From an uncultured Asticcacaulis sp. (lineage in GTDB: Bacteria; Pseudomonadota; Alphaproteobacteria; Caulobacterales; Caulobacteraceae), in contig CAMLPZ010000032.1 in the NCBI GenBank assembly GCA_946482045.1, positions 1 to 21,951 of the forward strand: DNA of 21,951 nt, written 5' to 3'. The notes under the pieces were generated by a model. That model worked only from the letters and a program-made list of their open reading frames with translations. It searched no databases and had not been told where the DNA came from. The translations under genes and the position numbers were made by a program. Below, piece after piece: positions 15,427 through 21,951 of this stretch; positions within the stretch are counted from its first letter, which is position 1; the number at the start of each line of letters is the position of its first letter.

Positions 15427-15825
15427 GTGCAAGGTTCCGAGTTTCATGTGCTGATCGTCGATGATCACGAGATCAATCGGCGTATCGTTTCACTGTTCCT
15501 GAAGCCGACGGGCTGGCTGTGGACCATGGCGTGCAATGGCGAGGAGGCCGTAGCCTACTGCCACGCCCGCCGTTTCGACGTCATCCTGATGGACATGCTG
15601 ATGCCTGGCCTCGACGGGCTTGCGGCGACCTGCCGCATCCGCGCCAACGGTCAGAACCGTGATACGCCGGTGATTGCGCTGACGGCCAACGCCATGGAGG
15701 GACACAAGGCCAGATGGGCTGAGATCGGGGTCCACGACTTTCTGACCAAGCCGATCGATGCTGATGTGCTGCTGGCCGCCCTCGCGGCGAAGCTGCCTCA
15801 GCCGGCCAAGAAGCTCAGCGCCTGA
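15427..15825 (+). CDS. Single-domain response regulator (CheY-like receiver)
   Basis: A stand-alone receiver domain of 132 residues with no output domain. It has the acidic pair Asp12-Asp13 (LIVDDHEINRR), phospho-acceptor Asp56 (VILMDMLMPGLDG), Thr86 (IALTANAMEG) and Lys108 (DFLTKPID), so it should accept phosphate. The DDHExNRR and ALTANAMxG forms are typical of receivers from hybrid histidine kinases and phosphorelays rather than of chemotaxis CheY. The start is GTG 15427, with GGGGAGG 7 nt upstream; this is the best-supported start in the window. No kinase gene adjoins it, so the partner is unknown. It converges with kdgK, 30 bp away. Confidence 0.92.
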   Translation: MQGSEFHVLIVDDHEINRRIVSLFLKPTGWLWTMACNGEEAVAYCHARRFDVILMDMLMPGLDGLAATCRIRANGQNRDTPVIALTANAMEGHKARWAEIGVHDFLTKPIDADVLLAALAAKLPQPAKKLSA

Positions 15826-15833
15826 GGGCGCTG
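15816..15833 (+). terminator. Possible terminator hairpin overlapping the receiver stop codon
   Basis: CAGCGCC (15816-15822) TGAG GGCGCTG (15827-15833) is a perfect 7-bp stem whose loop holds the TGA stop of the receiver gene. It is followed by ATGTTCATTT, which is only partly T-rich. It could slow transcription between the convergent receiver and kdgK genes. Weak support. Confidence 0.4.
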
Positions 15834-15855
15834 ATGTTCATTTGGGGCGCCTTGC

Positions 15856-16899
15856 TCAGCGCTTGACGTCAAAGCTGCCGCCATCGAGAAAATCCGCCAG
15901 TTCGCTGTGCGTTGCCAGGCTGATATCGCCAGGCTGGGCGTGTTTCAGGCAGCCGCAGGCGATGCCATAGTTCAACGCCTGCTGGTCGCTGTCGCCATTA
16001 AGTACGCCGTGGAAGACGCCGGCGGCAAAGGCGTCGCCGCCGCCGATGCGGTCAACAATACCGACAATGTCGTAGGTTTCGGTTTCCAGCGAGGTCTCCC
16101 GCGTGAACATCTGGCCGGCCAGGCGGTTGTGATCGGCCGTGACCTGGGTGCGGCGGGTCGAGACCATGCGCTGCAGGTTCGGAAACTGGCTGAAGGCGTG
16201 GTCGGCGGCGGCGCGCTCACGGGTCGTGGTGCCGTCCTCGCCCGGGAATTTTGTGCCGAAGACCAGTTCGATATCGCGATAGCCGCCGAACATCATGTCG
16301 GCTTCGGCCATCAGGCTGCGGATCAGGGTCGGTGCGTCGCCGCCCCATGCCTGCCACAGGGTCGGGCGATAATTGCAGTCGAACGACACTTTGACGCCCA
16401 GCTTGCGCGCCGTCTGCATGGCCTTGAGCGCCGCCGCGACGCTGTTGGCGCCCAAGGCGGCCGTTACGCCGGAGACGTGCAGCCACGCCGCGCCTTTCAG
16501 CAGGCGCGTCCAGTTGAGCTTGGAGAAGCGGGTGGTGGCGAAGGCCGAGCCCGCGCGGTCATAGACGATGTCGGACCGGCGGTGGATAGCGCCCGGCGTC
16601 AGGAAGTAGAGGCCCATGCGGCCGGGCGCCGTATAGACGCCCGAGGTGTCGACGCCCCAGCGCCGCAATTCGTTGACAGCACCCGTGCCCAGGGCATTGT
16701 CGGGTACGACGCTGACCATGGAAGCTGGGTGGCCCAACCTGCGGACACCGACTGCGACATTGGCTTCGGCGCCGGCGATATGCAGTTGCAACTGCGGCAG
16801 TTCTTCCAGCAGGCGACCGCTCATTGTGTTGAGCCGGATCAGCAGCTCTCCGAAGCAGACGAGAGGAGCATTCGAGGCGGCGGAGGACGGCGTAGGCAT
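15856..16899 (-). CDS. kdgK: 2-keto-3-deoxygluconate kinase (PfkB-family sugar kinase)
   Basis: KdgK phosphorylates 2-keto-3-deoxy-D-gluconate to KDPG, which enters the Entner-Doudoroff route; it serves breakdown of uronic acids such as pectin or alginate products. The 347-residue product is a ribokinase/PfkB fold: N-terminal LVCFGELLIRL, AGAEANVAVGVRRLG (sugar-binding), SFDCNYRPTLWQAWG (typical of KdgK-like members) and the ATP/catalytic segment VDRIGGGDAFAAG with catalytic Asp289. ATG 16899 has AGAAG about 10 nt upstream; ATG 16923 is an alternative, and the open frame extends further without good starts. It lies downstream of the TonB-dependent receptor on the same strand, separated by a strong terminator, so it probably has its own promoter. 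Substrate specificity within PfkB is inferred, not proven. Confidence 0.87.
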   Translation of the reverse strand: MPTPSSAASNAPLVCFGELLIRLNTMSGRLLEELPQLQLHIAGAEANVAVGVRRLGHPASMVSVVPDNALGTGAVNELRRWGVDTSGVYTAPGRMGLYFLTPGAIHRRSDIVYDRAGSAFATTRFSKLNWTRLLKGAAWLHVSGVTAALGANSVAAALKAMQTARKLGVKVSFDCNYRPTLWQAWGGDAPTLIRSLMAEADMMFGGYRDIELVFGTKFPGEDGTTTRERAAADHAFSQFPNLQRMVSTRRTQVTADHNRLAGQMFTRETSLETETYDIVGIVDRIGGGDAFAAGVFHGVLNGDSDQQALNYGIACGCLKHAQPGDISLATHSELADFLDGGSFDVKR

Positions 16900-16929
16900 G
16901 GGACGGCGAATCTTCTGTGGCATGAGGAG

Positions 16930-16943
16930 CGGGACCGGTGTGT
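16930..16943. promoter_or_regulatory. Degenerate copy of the ACCGGT operator upstream of kdgK
   Basis: CGGGACCGGTGTGT matches 9 of 14 positions of TGACACCGGTGTCA, including the central ACCGGTGT. It lies 31-44 bp upstream of the chosen kdgK start, the same distance as the copy upstream of the hydratase. Alone it would be unconvincing; the position makes it worth noting. Confidence 0.35.
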
Positions 16944-17014
16944 GTTGTAAAGGCTGAGCGGTACAGGGTCGAGACCTGAATACGCAAACCGTGCGGGCAA
17001 AAATCGGGCCTGAC

Positions 17015-17044
17015 AAAAAAAGGGCGCCGGATGAACCGGCGCCC
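17015..17044 (-). terminator. Rho-independent terminator downstream of the TonB-dependent receptor
   Basis: On the minus strand GGGCGCCGG TTCAT CCGGCGCCC forms a perfect 9-bp GC-rich stem (17036-17044 with 17022-17030) followed by seven Ts (17021-17015). It lies 135 bp past the receiver's stop codon and before kdgK. It should end receptor transcription. Confidence 0.93.
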
Positions 17045-17116
17045 AAGTGGCGGCTTATTGGGAGAATGCGCTCGCAGCCGCGTGAAAGGGGGAAGCGCCC
17101 GCCTTTTTGTTTGACG

Positions 17117-17154
17117 CGATATTCCGAAAACCGCTTACACTTTTCGGCATATCG
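17117..17154. repeat. 14-bp inverted repeat in the receptor-kdgK gap
   Basis: CGATATTCCGAAAA (17117-17130) and TTTTCGGCATATCG (17141-17154) are inverted copies with one mismatch, around a 10-nt centre. It lies 25 bp after the receptor stop and upstream of the terminator, so it would fold in the receptor mRNA 3' end, where it might protect against exonucleases. A binding site for a dimeric protein is the other reading. Confidence 0.65.
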
Positions 17155-17179
17155 CTCAGACCGGCGCGTCCAATAGCGA

Positions 17180-20149
17180 TTAGTACTTCCAGCGGAAGCC
17201 GGCATAGTACTGACGGCCCGACTTGCTGTAGTCGTAAAGCAGGTCCTGAGCCGTGTTGCCCTGCGCGGTGTTGTACGAGATGAACCGGTCGTCAGCCTCG
17301 TCCGTCAGGTTGATGCCTTCCAGGATGAAGGTGAGGTTCTTGTTGATCTTCCAGGTGATCTGAGCGTCGATGTTGAACGTCTCGTTCTTGCCCCAGAAAT
17401 CGGCGGAAGAACCCGGGCTCAGCTGCGACAGGTAGCCGTCGCGGTAGGCAAAGGCGACGCGGCCGGCGAGGACATCGCCTTCATAATACATGGTAACGTT
17501 CCATGCTTCCGGCGACAGGCCAAGTAGATTGGCCTTAGTCGTGGTCGTTGCACCGGCTGTCGTGTAGTAATCGATCTGCGACTCGACATGGGTATAGTTC
17601 AGGATACCGCCCGTCTTCGACAGGAAGCCCGGCAGGAAGGTGAAGGGCTTTTGGAGCGATATTTCGTAGCCCTTAAGGTCGCCGCCCGGTGTGTTGATCG
17701 GGGTGGTGACGTTATAGACTTCGTCGCTCGTCTCGCCGAGGTCGAGGTAATTGTACCCCAGCTCGCTGAGCCTGTAGGGAACGGTACGAGCCTGAATGTA
17801 GGACTTGATGTCCTTCTGGAACAAGGCGACCGTAAACAAGGTGTCGCGGTCGGGATACCATTCGAAGCTCAGATCCATCGTGTTGGCGCGGACTGGATCG
17901 AGGGCCGGGTTGCCCGTCGTGATCGTATTCGCACCGGTGCTGATCGCGCCGCCGCCCGGTGTCAGGCTGAGCAGAGTCGGGCGCGCCATGGTCTTGGCCG
18001 TTGCGAAACGGACATAGACGTTTTCCATCGGTTCGATCATGATGTTGAACGATGGCAGGCTGTCCTTGTAGCTGCGCTGCACGGTTGTCAGTTGCGAACC
18101 TGTCGAGTTGACGCCGGTGGCAACGCCTACGTAGCCTGATGCGGTGACGTCCGTAGTGACTTCGCGCAGACCAATATTGCCGCGATAGGGCATAGTGCCC
18201 AGGTCGCCGCGGAAATCAGCCTGAACGTACCAGCCCGTATCGCGCTCGCTGGCTGCGCGGTTGTTGGTGCGCGAGCTGGAATTCTCCTTGTTGACCGCAA
18301 AGGTACCCCAGGCGTTGGTGCAGCGACAGTCATAATCAAAGGTTTCGCGGATCAGATCGAGGTTTGGAATAAGATAGGTGTTGCCTGCGACCGAGACTGT
18401 TTGCCCGTATTTGGCGATGTTGCCATTGATTTCGGCGGCAATAGGGCCGCCTGCGTTTTCATCGCGGGCCGCATTGGCCGTGCTTGCGGTGACCCGGCCG
18501 TATTCTTCGGAGTAGAAGTCGTACTCCTTGACCGAATAGCCGCCTTTAAGCGTGATATTGTCATTGAGATCGAACTTGAGGTCGAGCTTAGCCGTCGAAA
18601 ACGCGTTTTCCACCAGTTGCGGACGAATACGGATAAGCGAGGCGTCGCCCTGACTTGCAGACGTCGAATAGGTCCAGTAGCAGGCTTCATCTGGCGAACA
18701 TCCTGTGGACGAGGTGCCGTAATTGAACACCGGTGCCGTCGGATCGGTGTAGTCGTAGGAGTAGCCATCGACGTTATAGGAATCAAACGTGAAGGTCGTT
18801 TGTTCGGGTGTGTCCTGAACGGATTTCGAAGAGCCGAGGAAGAATTTCGAGCTCAAGCGGTCGCCCCAGCTCTGATCCCAGGTCAGGTTCAGCTGGTTGA
18901 AGGTCGTTGTCAGCTCGTCAAAGCGGTGTTCGGAGCGGATATCGACATCGTTGAACGACGCCTTGGTGATCGTGCCCTGGTCGTCGATCTCATAATTGTA
19001 GATGTCGGTACGTGGCAGGCCCTGGTTGTTGCGGCTGAAGGAGATCGCTTCGATTTCCCATTCGTCGCGGTTCGCTTCGAACGTGGCATGCATGGCATCG
19101 ATGGTGATCAGCGTGCCTTCGAATGGCTTCATTTGGAACGCGCCGGTAATGCCCAGACGATTCTGATCCGTTTCGAAGTGGTTGTAGCGCGGAATGCGCG
19201 GGTGCAGGCCACGCGAAATCTTTTGCGCTTCCCCGGTCAAAGCCGGGTTCTGTGCATGGTTCTCAGTGGTGTTGCAATTGCGGTTGGTAACATTCGCCGT
19301 GCAAGGCGCGATATTCGTAAAGGTCGCTCCACCATCCGTGGAGAAGCTTTCGAAGCGGCCGGCATTGCCCGCCGCATAGGCGTTCTCCCAGCGCGTGGTG
19401 TTAGTGGCGTCCTCGGCGACGGTACGTTGACCCCAGGCCACCGAAAGCAAGGCGCCGAGCTTACCGTCAGCCCAACGGTTGGACACCATGAAGGTCCCGC
19501 GCTTAGCGACGTCTTCGTTCAGGTCGTTGTAGCCGAGCTGGCCGCCGGCCGCCATGGTGAAGCCCTTGTAGTCAAACGGGCGGGCGGTTTGCAGGTCGAC
19601 CGTAGCGCCAAGCGAGCCTTCTTCGATTTCGGCCGATAGCGACTTGCGCACGGTGATCGAGTTGAACAGGTCGGCGGCGAAGACGTTGAAGTCGAAACCG
19701 CGGCCACGGTTGGTGCCGCCCGACGAGTCCTTGGAGCCGGTCGTGGCCAAAGCCTCCATGCCGTTCAGGCGCGTACGCGAGAATTCCGCGTTCAGGCCAC
19801 GAACGGTGATCTGCTTGCCTTCGCCGCCGTCGCGGTCGATCGACACCCCCGGAATACGCTGCAGCGATTCCGCGAGGTTCAGGTCCGGAAACTGGCCGAT
19901 ATCTTCCGCCTTGATGACATCGACCATGTCGGTCGATTTTTTCTTTTCGCTGATGGCGGTTTGCAACGAGCTGCGAAAGCCCGTGACGATGACAACGTCA
20001 CCTTCATCGGTTGCCGGAGCTGGGGCGGCGTCCTGCGCCTGGGCGCCGGCGGCGACCGCCATCAGCGCGCCGAAGGAAACGCCCAGCAGGGCGGCCTTGC
20101 CGCTGCGGATTTTAGACGCAACTGTGGCGCCGTTGGTTTTGAGCTTCAT
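17180..20149 (-). CDS. TonB-dependent outer-membrane receptor (Caulobacter/Xanthomonas type)
   Basis: This is an energy-dependent outer-membrane transporter that uses TonB to import a bulky nutrient; this subfamily is often linked to carbohydrates. The 989-residue product has a signal peptide (residues 1-38, cut after AQA), a TonB box (DVVIVTG, about 51-57), a plug domain (AEDIGQFPDLNLAESLQRIP, ITVRGLNAEFSRTRLNG), a long beta-barrel, and a C-terminal strand ending FRWKY with terminal aromatic. The layout matches the TonB-Xanth-Caul family. Three cysteine pairs (283/292, 484/490, 608/610) sit in predicted external loops. The start at ATG 20149 begins the signal peptide and has GGGGAG 8 nt upstream; the frame continues upstream to 20302 without support. 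Two ACCGGT operators lie upstream, and kdgK and a hydratase flank it. The substrate is inferred to be a sugar-acid polymer or oligomer. Confidence 0.95.
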   Translation of the reverse strand: MKLKTNGATVASKIRSGKAALLGVSFGALMAVAAGAQAQDAAPAPATDEGDVVIVTGFRSSLQTAISEKKKSTDMVDVIKAEDIGQFPDLNLAESLQRIPGVSIDRDGGEGKQITVRGLNAEFSRTRLNGMEALATTGSKDSSGGTNRGRGFDFNVFAADLFNSITVRKSLSAEIEEGSLGATVDLQTARPFDYKGFTMAAGGQLGYNDLNEDVAKRGTFMVSNRWADGKLGALLSVAWGQRTVAEDATNTTRWENAYAAGNAGRFESFSTDGGATFTNIAPCTANVTNRNCNTTENHAQNPALTGEAQKISRGLHPRIPRYNHFETDQNRLGITGAFQMKPFEGTLITIDAMHATFEANRDEWEIEAISFSRNNQGLPRTDIYNYEIDDQGTITKASFNDVDIRSEHRFDELTTTFNQLNLTWDQSWGDRLSSKFFLGSSKSVQDTPEQTTFTFDSYNVDGYSYDYTDPTAPVFNYGTSSTGCSPDEACYWTYSTSASQGDASLIRIRPQLVENAFSTAKLDLKFDLNDNITLKGGYSVKEYDFYSEEYGRVTASTANAARDENAGGPIAAEINGNIAKYGQTVSVAGNTYLIPNLDLIRETFDYDCRCTNAWGTFAVNKENSSSRTNNRAASERDTGWYVQADFRGDLGTMPYRGNIGLREVTTDVTASGYVGVATGVNSTGSQLTTVQRSYKDSLPSFNIMIEPMENVYVRFATAKTMARPTLLSLTPGGGAISTGANTITTGNPALDPVRANTMDLSFEWYPDRDTLFTVALFQKDIKSYIQARTVPYRLSELGYNYLDLGETSDEVYNVTTPINTPGGDLKGYEISLQKPFTFLPGFLSKTGGILNYTHVESQIDYYTTAGATTTTKANLLGLSPEAWNVTMYYEGDVLAGRVAFAYRDGYLSQLSPGSSADFWGKNETFNIDAQITWKINKNLTFILEGINLTDEADDRFISYNTAQGNTAQDLLYDYSKSGRQYYAGFRWKY

Positions 20150-20260
20150 AGGATACTCCCCGTTTTTGCCAACTATTCGGTCTGTTATGATTTGGCGACC
20201 GACAGATAACGATTTGTATGGGCGGTCGATTACCACAGCTTTACTGCGAAAATTCGCGCC

Positions 20261-20274
20261 TGACACCGGTGTCA
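20261..20274. promoter_or_regulatory. Perfect palindromic operator TGACACCGGTGTCA upstream of the TonB-dependent receptor
   Basis: A perfect 14-bp palindrome centred on CCGG, 112 bp before the receptor start codon. The even-centred form with a central CG step is typical of LacI-family sugar repressors (established knowledge). Variants occur at 20346-20359 and 21323-21336. No regulator gene is in the window. Confidence 0.75.
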
Positions 20275-20345
20275 TAAGCGGTTGTTCACTGGCCGACACC
20301 AATGCGCTGATTATTCATAGTTCTGATGCGCAGACAAGCCACAAA

Positions 20346-20359
20346 AGACACCGGTGGCA
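20346..20359. promoter_or_regulatory. Second operator copy between receptor and hydratase genes
   Basis: AGACACCGGTGGCA matches 12 of 14 positions of the perfect site and has the same central ACACCGGTG. It is 85 bp from the first site (centre to centre, about eight helical turns). That spacing would allow looping by a tetrameric repressor, which is inference. The rest of the 290-bp gap (20150-20439) holds no gene that I can support. Confidence 0.65.
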
Positions 20360-20439
20360 TCATATGGGGAGATACTTTTGCACCTGCGTTATTTTTGCCA
20401 TAGGTGTCTGTAAGGCATTAAAGTCAGTAAGATTGCTTA

Positions 20440-21288
20440 CTATTGGGAAAGTTCGCGGCTACTCGGACTGGCAGCCTTGGTCTTCAACTCCAGGACGATA
20501 TCGCCGCGGCCTTCGGTGCTGAAAATGACGCGCGACGTCTGGCCTGCAGCGATGTCGTGTATGCCGGTGGTGGCGCCCGACGAGATCAATTGCCCCTTGG
20601 TCAGCGGACGGCCGCGCCCCGCCAGGTGACCGGCCAGCCAGGCGATGGCCTTGAGCGGCCCCCCCGGCATGGTGAACAGACCGCCTTCGCCCACGACCTG
20701 GCCATCGATTTCGGTGCGGGCCTTGTACGCTTTGACGGCGTCGGGGCTAAGGGTATTGACCGTGGAGTCGCTGTCGAACTCTGCCAGGCGCTCGGAAAGG
20801 ATCAGGCCGAAATTATTGCCGAAGTCCGAAGCGACGACGGTCGGCCCCAGCTTGTTGATGGTCGCCAACGGCGAGCCGGCCATCTCGACACCGGCGAACA
20901 GGCCATCGATCAGACGCAGCGCTTCTTCTTCACTGTATTCCGTCTTGGCCGGGTCGGTGTCATGGGCGATACGGAAAACGTACTCGGCCTCGACCGCCGC
21001 GAAACCGCCCGTAAAGATCGGTAGGGTGACCGCGCTGCCGTCATAGGTTTTGAACGTTGGCGCGAAGATTGGGCCGGCCAGGCGCTCGGTGCCATGCTCG
21101 GCCTGTTTTTCCGGCGCCAGGCGCCCGATCTTCCAGCCGATCACCGGGCGGTCCCACAGCTTGATGGCGCGTTCCTGGATGGTGTAGGAATCTTCCAGTT
21201 TTGACGGAATGTCGCCTGGATAGCCTTCGAGTGCCGTAGCGGAGCGGCGTGCGGTCACGAAACGGTTGGCGATTTCGTCGAAGGTCAT
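20440..21288 (-). CDS. 2-keto-4-pentenoate hydratase-like (MhpD/fumarylacetoacetase-fold) enzyme
   Basis: The family adds water to, or removes it from, 2-keto acids with a divalent metal; characterised members act on 2-hydroxypenta-2,4-dienoate in aromatic meta-cleavage or on 2-oxohepta-enedioate. The 282-residue product has the family's usual length and marks: N-terminal SYTIQERAIKLW, GWKIGRLAP, the acidic metal-binding cluster AAVEAEYVFRI, LFAGVEMAGSP, and C-terminal GGPLKAIAWLAGHLAG...LISSGATTGIHDI. The start at ATG 21288 has GGAG about 8 nt upstream. No aromatic-pathway genes are nearby; instead there is a TonB-dependent receptor and kdgK, so a 2-keto-3-deoxy sugar acid is a reasonable alternative substrate (inference). 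An operator copy lies 35-48 bp upstream. It could also be a decarboxylase-type member of the same fold. Confidence 0.85.
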   Translation of the reverse strand: MTFDEIANRFVTARRSATALEGYPGDIPSKLEDSYTIQERAIKLWDRPVIGWKIGRLAPEKQAEHGTERLAGPIFAPTFKTYDGSAVTLPIFTGGFAAVEAEYVFRIAHDTDPAKTEYSEEEALRLIDGLFAGVEMAGSPLATINKLGPTVVASDFGNNFGLILSERLAEFDSDSTVNTLSPDAVKAYKARTEIDGQVVGEGGLFTMPGGPLKAIAWLAGHLAGRGRPLTKGQLISSGATTGIHDIAAGQTSRVIFSTEGRGDIVLELKTKAASPSSRELSQ

Positions 21289-21322
21289 GGCGTGTCTCCA
21301 GCTATTCGTTGCGCTACCTAAC

Positions 21323-21336
21323 GGAAACCGGTGTCA
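21323..21336. promoter_or_regulatory. Operator copy upstream of the hydratase gene
   Basis: GGAAACCGGTGTCA matches 12 of 14 positions of TGACACCGGTGTCA. The site lies between the hydratase start (21288) and the stop of the upstream methyltransferase-like gene (21388), so a promoter under the same regulator as the receptor is likely to start there. Confidence 0.6.
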
Positions 21337-21387
21337 TCGGCAACCCTTTTCGCCGAGACATATCTCTGCGTCAAGGCGCGGGCTGGC

Positions 21388-21951
21388 TTAGTAAATCTGG
21401 ACGATGCGGCGGGGCGGTACGCCGGCTTCCAGCAGGTCCTTCTCGATTTCGGCGGCGAAGGTGTAGGAGGCGATAACGATCTTGTGCGGAGAGGCCAGAA
21501 CGTCCGCTGGAGGGAGGATGGGCAGGCCCTCGACGGTAAATCCCTGTTTTTGGGGGTCGCGGTCGGTTAGCGCCGCGACGTGTGCATAGCGGAGCAGGCT
21601 GGTGCGGCTAAGCAGCATCGACGCCTGGACGCCGGCGCTCCAGACATAGACGGTTTCGTCCGGCGCGAGGGCGGATTTCAAGCGCGCCTCGGCGGCCGTC
21701 CATAGCGCCCGGTCGCGCGCAGTATAGGTTTCGCAAAAGGCGAGGTTTTCAGCAAAGGCCGATACCGGGGTGTCACCCGTGACAGCGACTTTCCGTGCCA
21801 GAATCGTGATGACCGGATAGAGCGGATTGTCTTCGTCGATCAGGGTATGCCTGATCTCAAAGTCTGCCTGACCGAGCAGGTTACCGAGTGAGGTGCGTTC
21901 AAAATAGTTGACGTGCTCCATGGCGAACATGCCCGGCGCGCAACGTTCCGG
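21388..21951 (-). CDS. SAM-dependent methyltransferase-like protein, C-terminal part (runs off the right edge)
   Basis: The frame is open to the window edge (188 codons inside), so the apparent ATG at 21930 is probably internal: six to seven codons before it (PERCAPG) continue in frame. The segment GMFAMEHVNYFERTSLGNLL resembles the (H)EHxxYFsxxsLxxLL stretch that follows the Rossmann core in class I methyltransferases of the Methyltransf_23 plus C-terminal-domain type, which often modify sugars or small molecules. The last about 75 residues (VYVWSAGVQASMLL, then KIVIASYTFAAEIEKDLLEAG, VPPRRIVQIY) look like the nucleotide-binding-like C-terminal domain of such enzymes. The SAM-binding motif would be outside the window. 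The call is moderate: the catalytic part is not visible. It is 99 bp upstream of the hydratase gene on the same strand. Confidence 0.6.
   Translation of the reverse strand, partial: PERCAPGMFAMEHVNYFERTSLGNLLGQADFEIRHTLIDEDNPLYPVITILARKVAVTGDTPVSAFAENLAFCETYTARDRALWTAAEARLKSALAPDETVYVWSAGVQASMLLSRTSLLRYAHVAALTDRDPQKQGFTVEGLPILPPADVLASPHKIVIASYTFAAEIEKDLLEAGVPPRRIVQIY

Noticed and set aside
18401..19639. 412-codon plus-strand frame opposite the TonB-dependent receptor
   Set aside because: Shadow of the receptor; no ribosome site or domain.
20426..20441. AGTAAG-ATTG-CTTACT hairpin at the hydratase stop as a terminator
   Set aside because: Only 6 bp, AT-rich and without a T-run on the minus strand.
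1..21951. CRISPR arrays, tRNA or rRNA genes, insertion sequences, phage or restriction genes
   Set aside because: I looked for regularly spaced repeats, tRNA-like cloverleaf sequence and transposase or integrase motifs and saw none.

Overview
The window looks like a chromosomal segment of a GC-rich alphaproteobacterium, most likely a member of the Caulobacterales (Caulobacter/Asticcacaulis/Phenylobacterium-like). This rests on the codon usage, on a Caulobacter/Xanthomonas-type TonB-dependent receptor, on the phoR...phoU-phoB arrangement and on the style of the housekeeping proteins. That assignment is inference; no rRNA or tRNA gene was seen. All 13 protein genes look intact except the two cut by the window edges (thrC on the left, a methyltransferase-like gene on the right).

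Layout. (1) 1-3918, amino-acid biosynthesis: thrC (minus, 5' part only) is divergent from proB, which is followed by proA. The 245-bp proB-proA gap holds a two-armed palindromic repeat. (2) 3919-7176, phosphate control: phoR, phoU and phoB on the plus strand. Pho-box-like direct repeats precede phoR and phoU. No pst transporter genes lie between phoR and phoU. (3) 7178-7234, another copy of the palindromic repeat between convergent phoB and hslO. (4) 7255-8163, hslO (Hsp33 redox chaperone, minus). (5) 8381-10306, a fused protein with an N-terminal SerB-like HAD phosphatase and a C-terminal SerA-type phosphoglycerate dehydrogenase. (6) 10454-10963, a small PilZ (c-di-GMP receptor) protein, minus. 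(7) 11385-13184, a RhlE-type DEAD-box RNA helicase with a long basic Gly/Arg/Lys tail and a clear terminator. (8) 13328-15277, a lipoprotein M1 aminopeptidase. (9) 15427-15825, a stand-alone CheY-like receiver. (10) 15856-21951, a minus-strand accessory block: a methyltransferase-like gene, a 2-keto-4-pentenoate-hydratase-like enzyme, a large TonB-dependent receptor and 2-keto-3-deoxygluconate kinase.

The most suggestive material is in the last block. A perfect 14-bp palindrome (TGACACCGGTGTCA) and two close variants sit upstream of the receptor and the hydratase, and a degenerate copy sits upstream of kdgK. This suggests one LacI-type regulon joining outer-membrane uptake of a carbohydrate or sugar acid to 2-keto-3-deoxy-acid catabolism. 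Other points worth a second look are the SerB-SerA fusion, the missing pst genes, a 16-bp-stem palindrome abutting the phoR start codon, and paired hairpins in the dispersed repeat whose stem sequences covary between copies.
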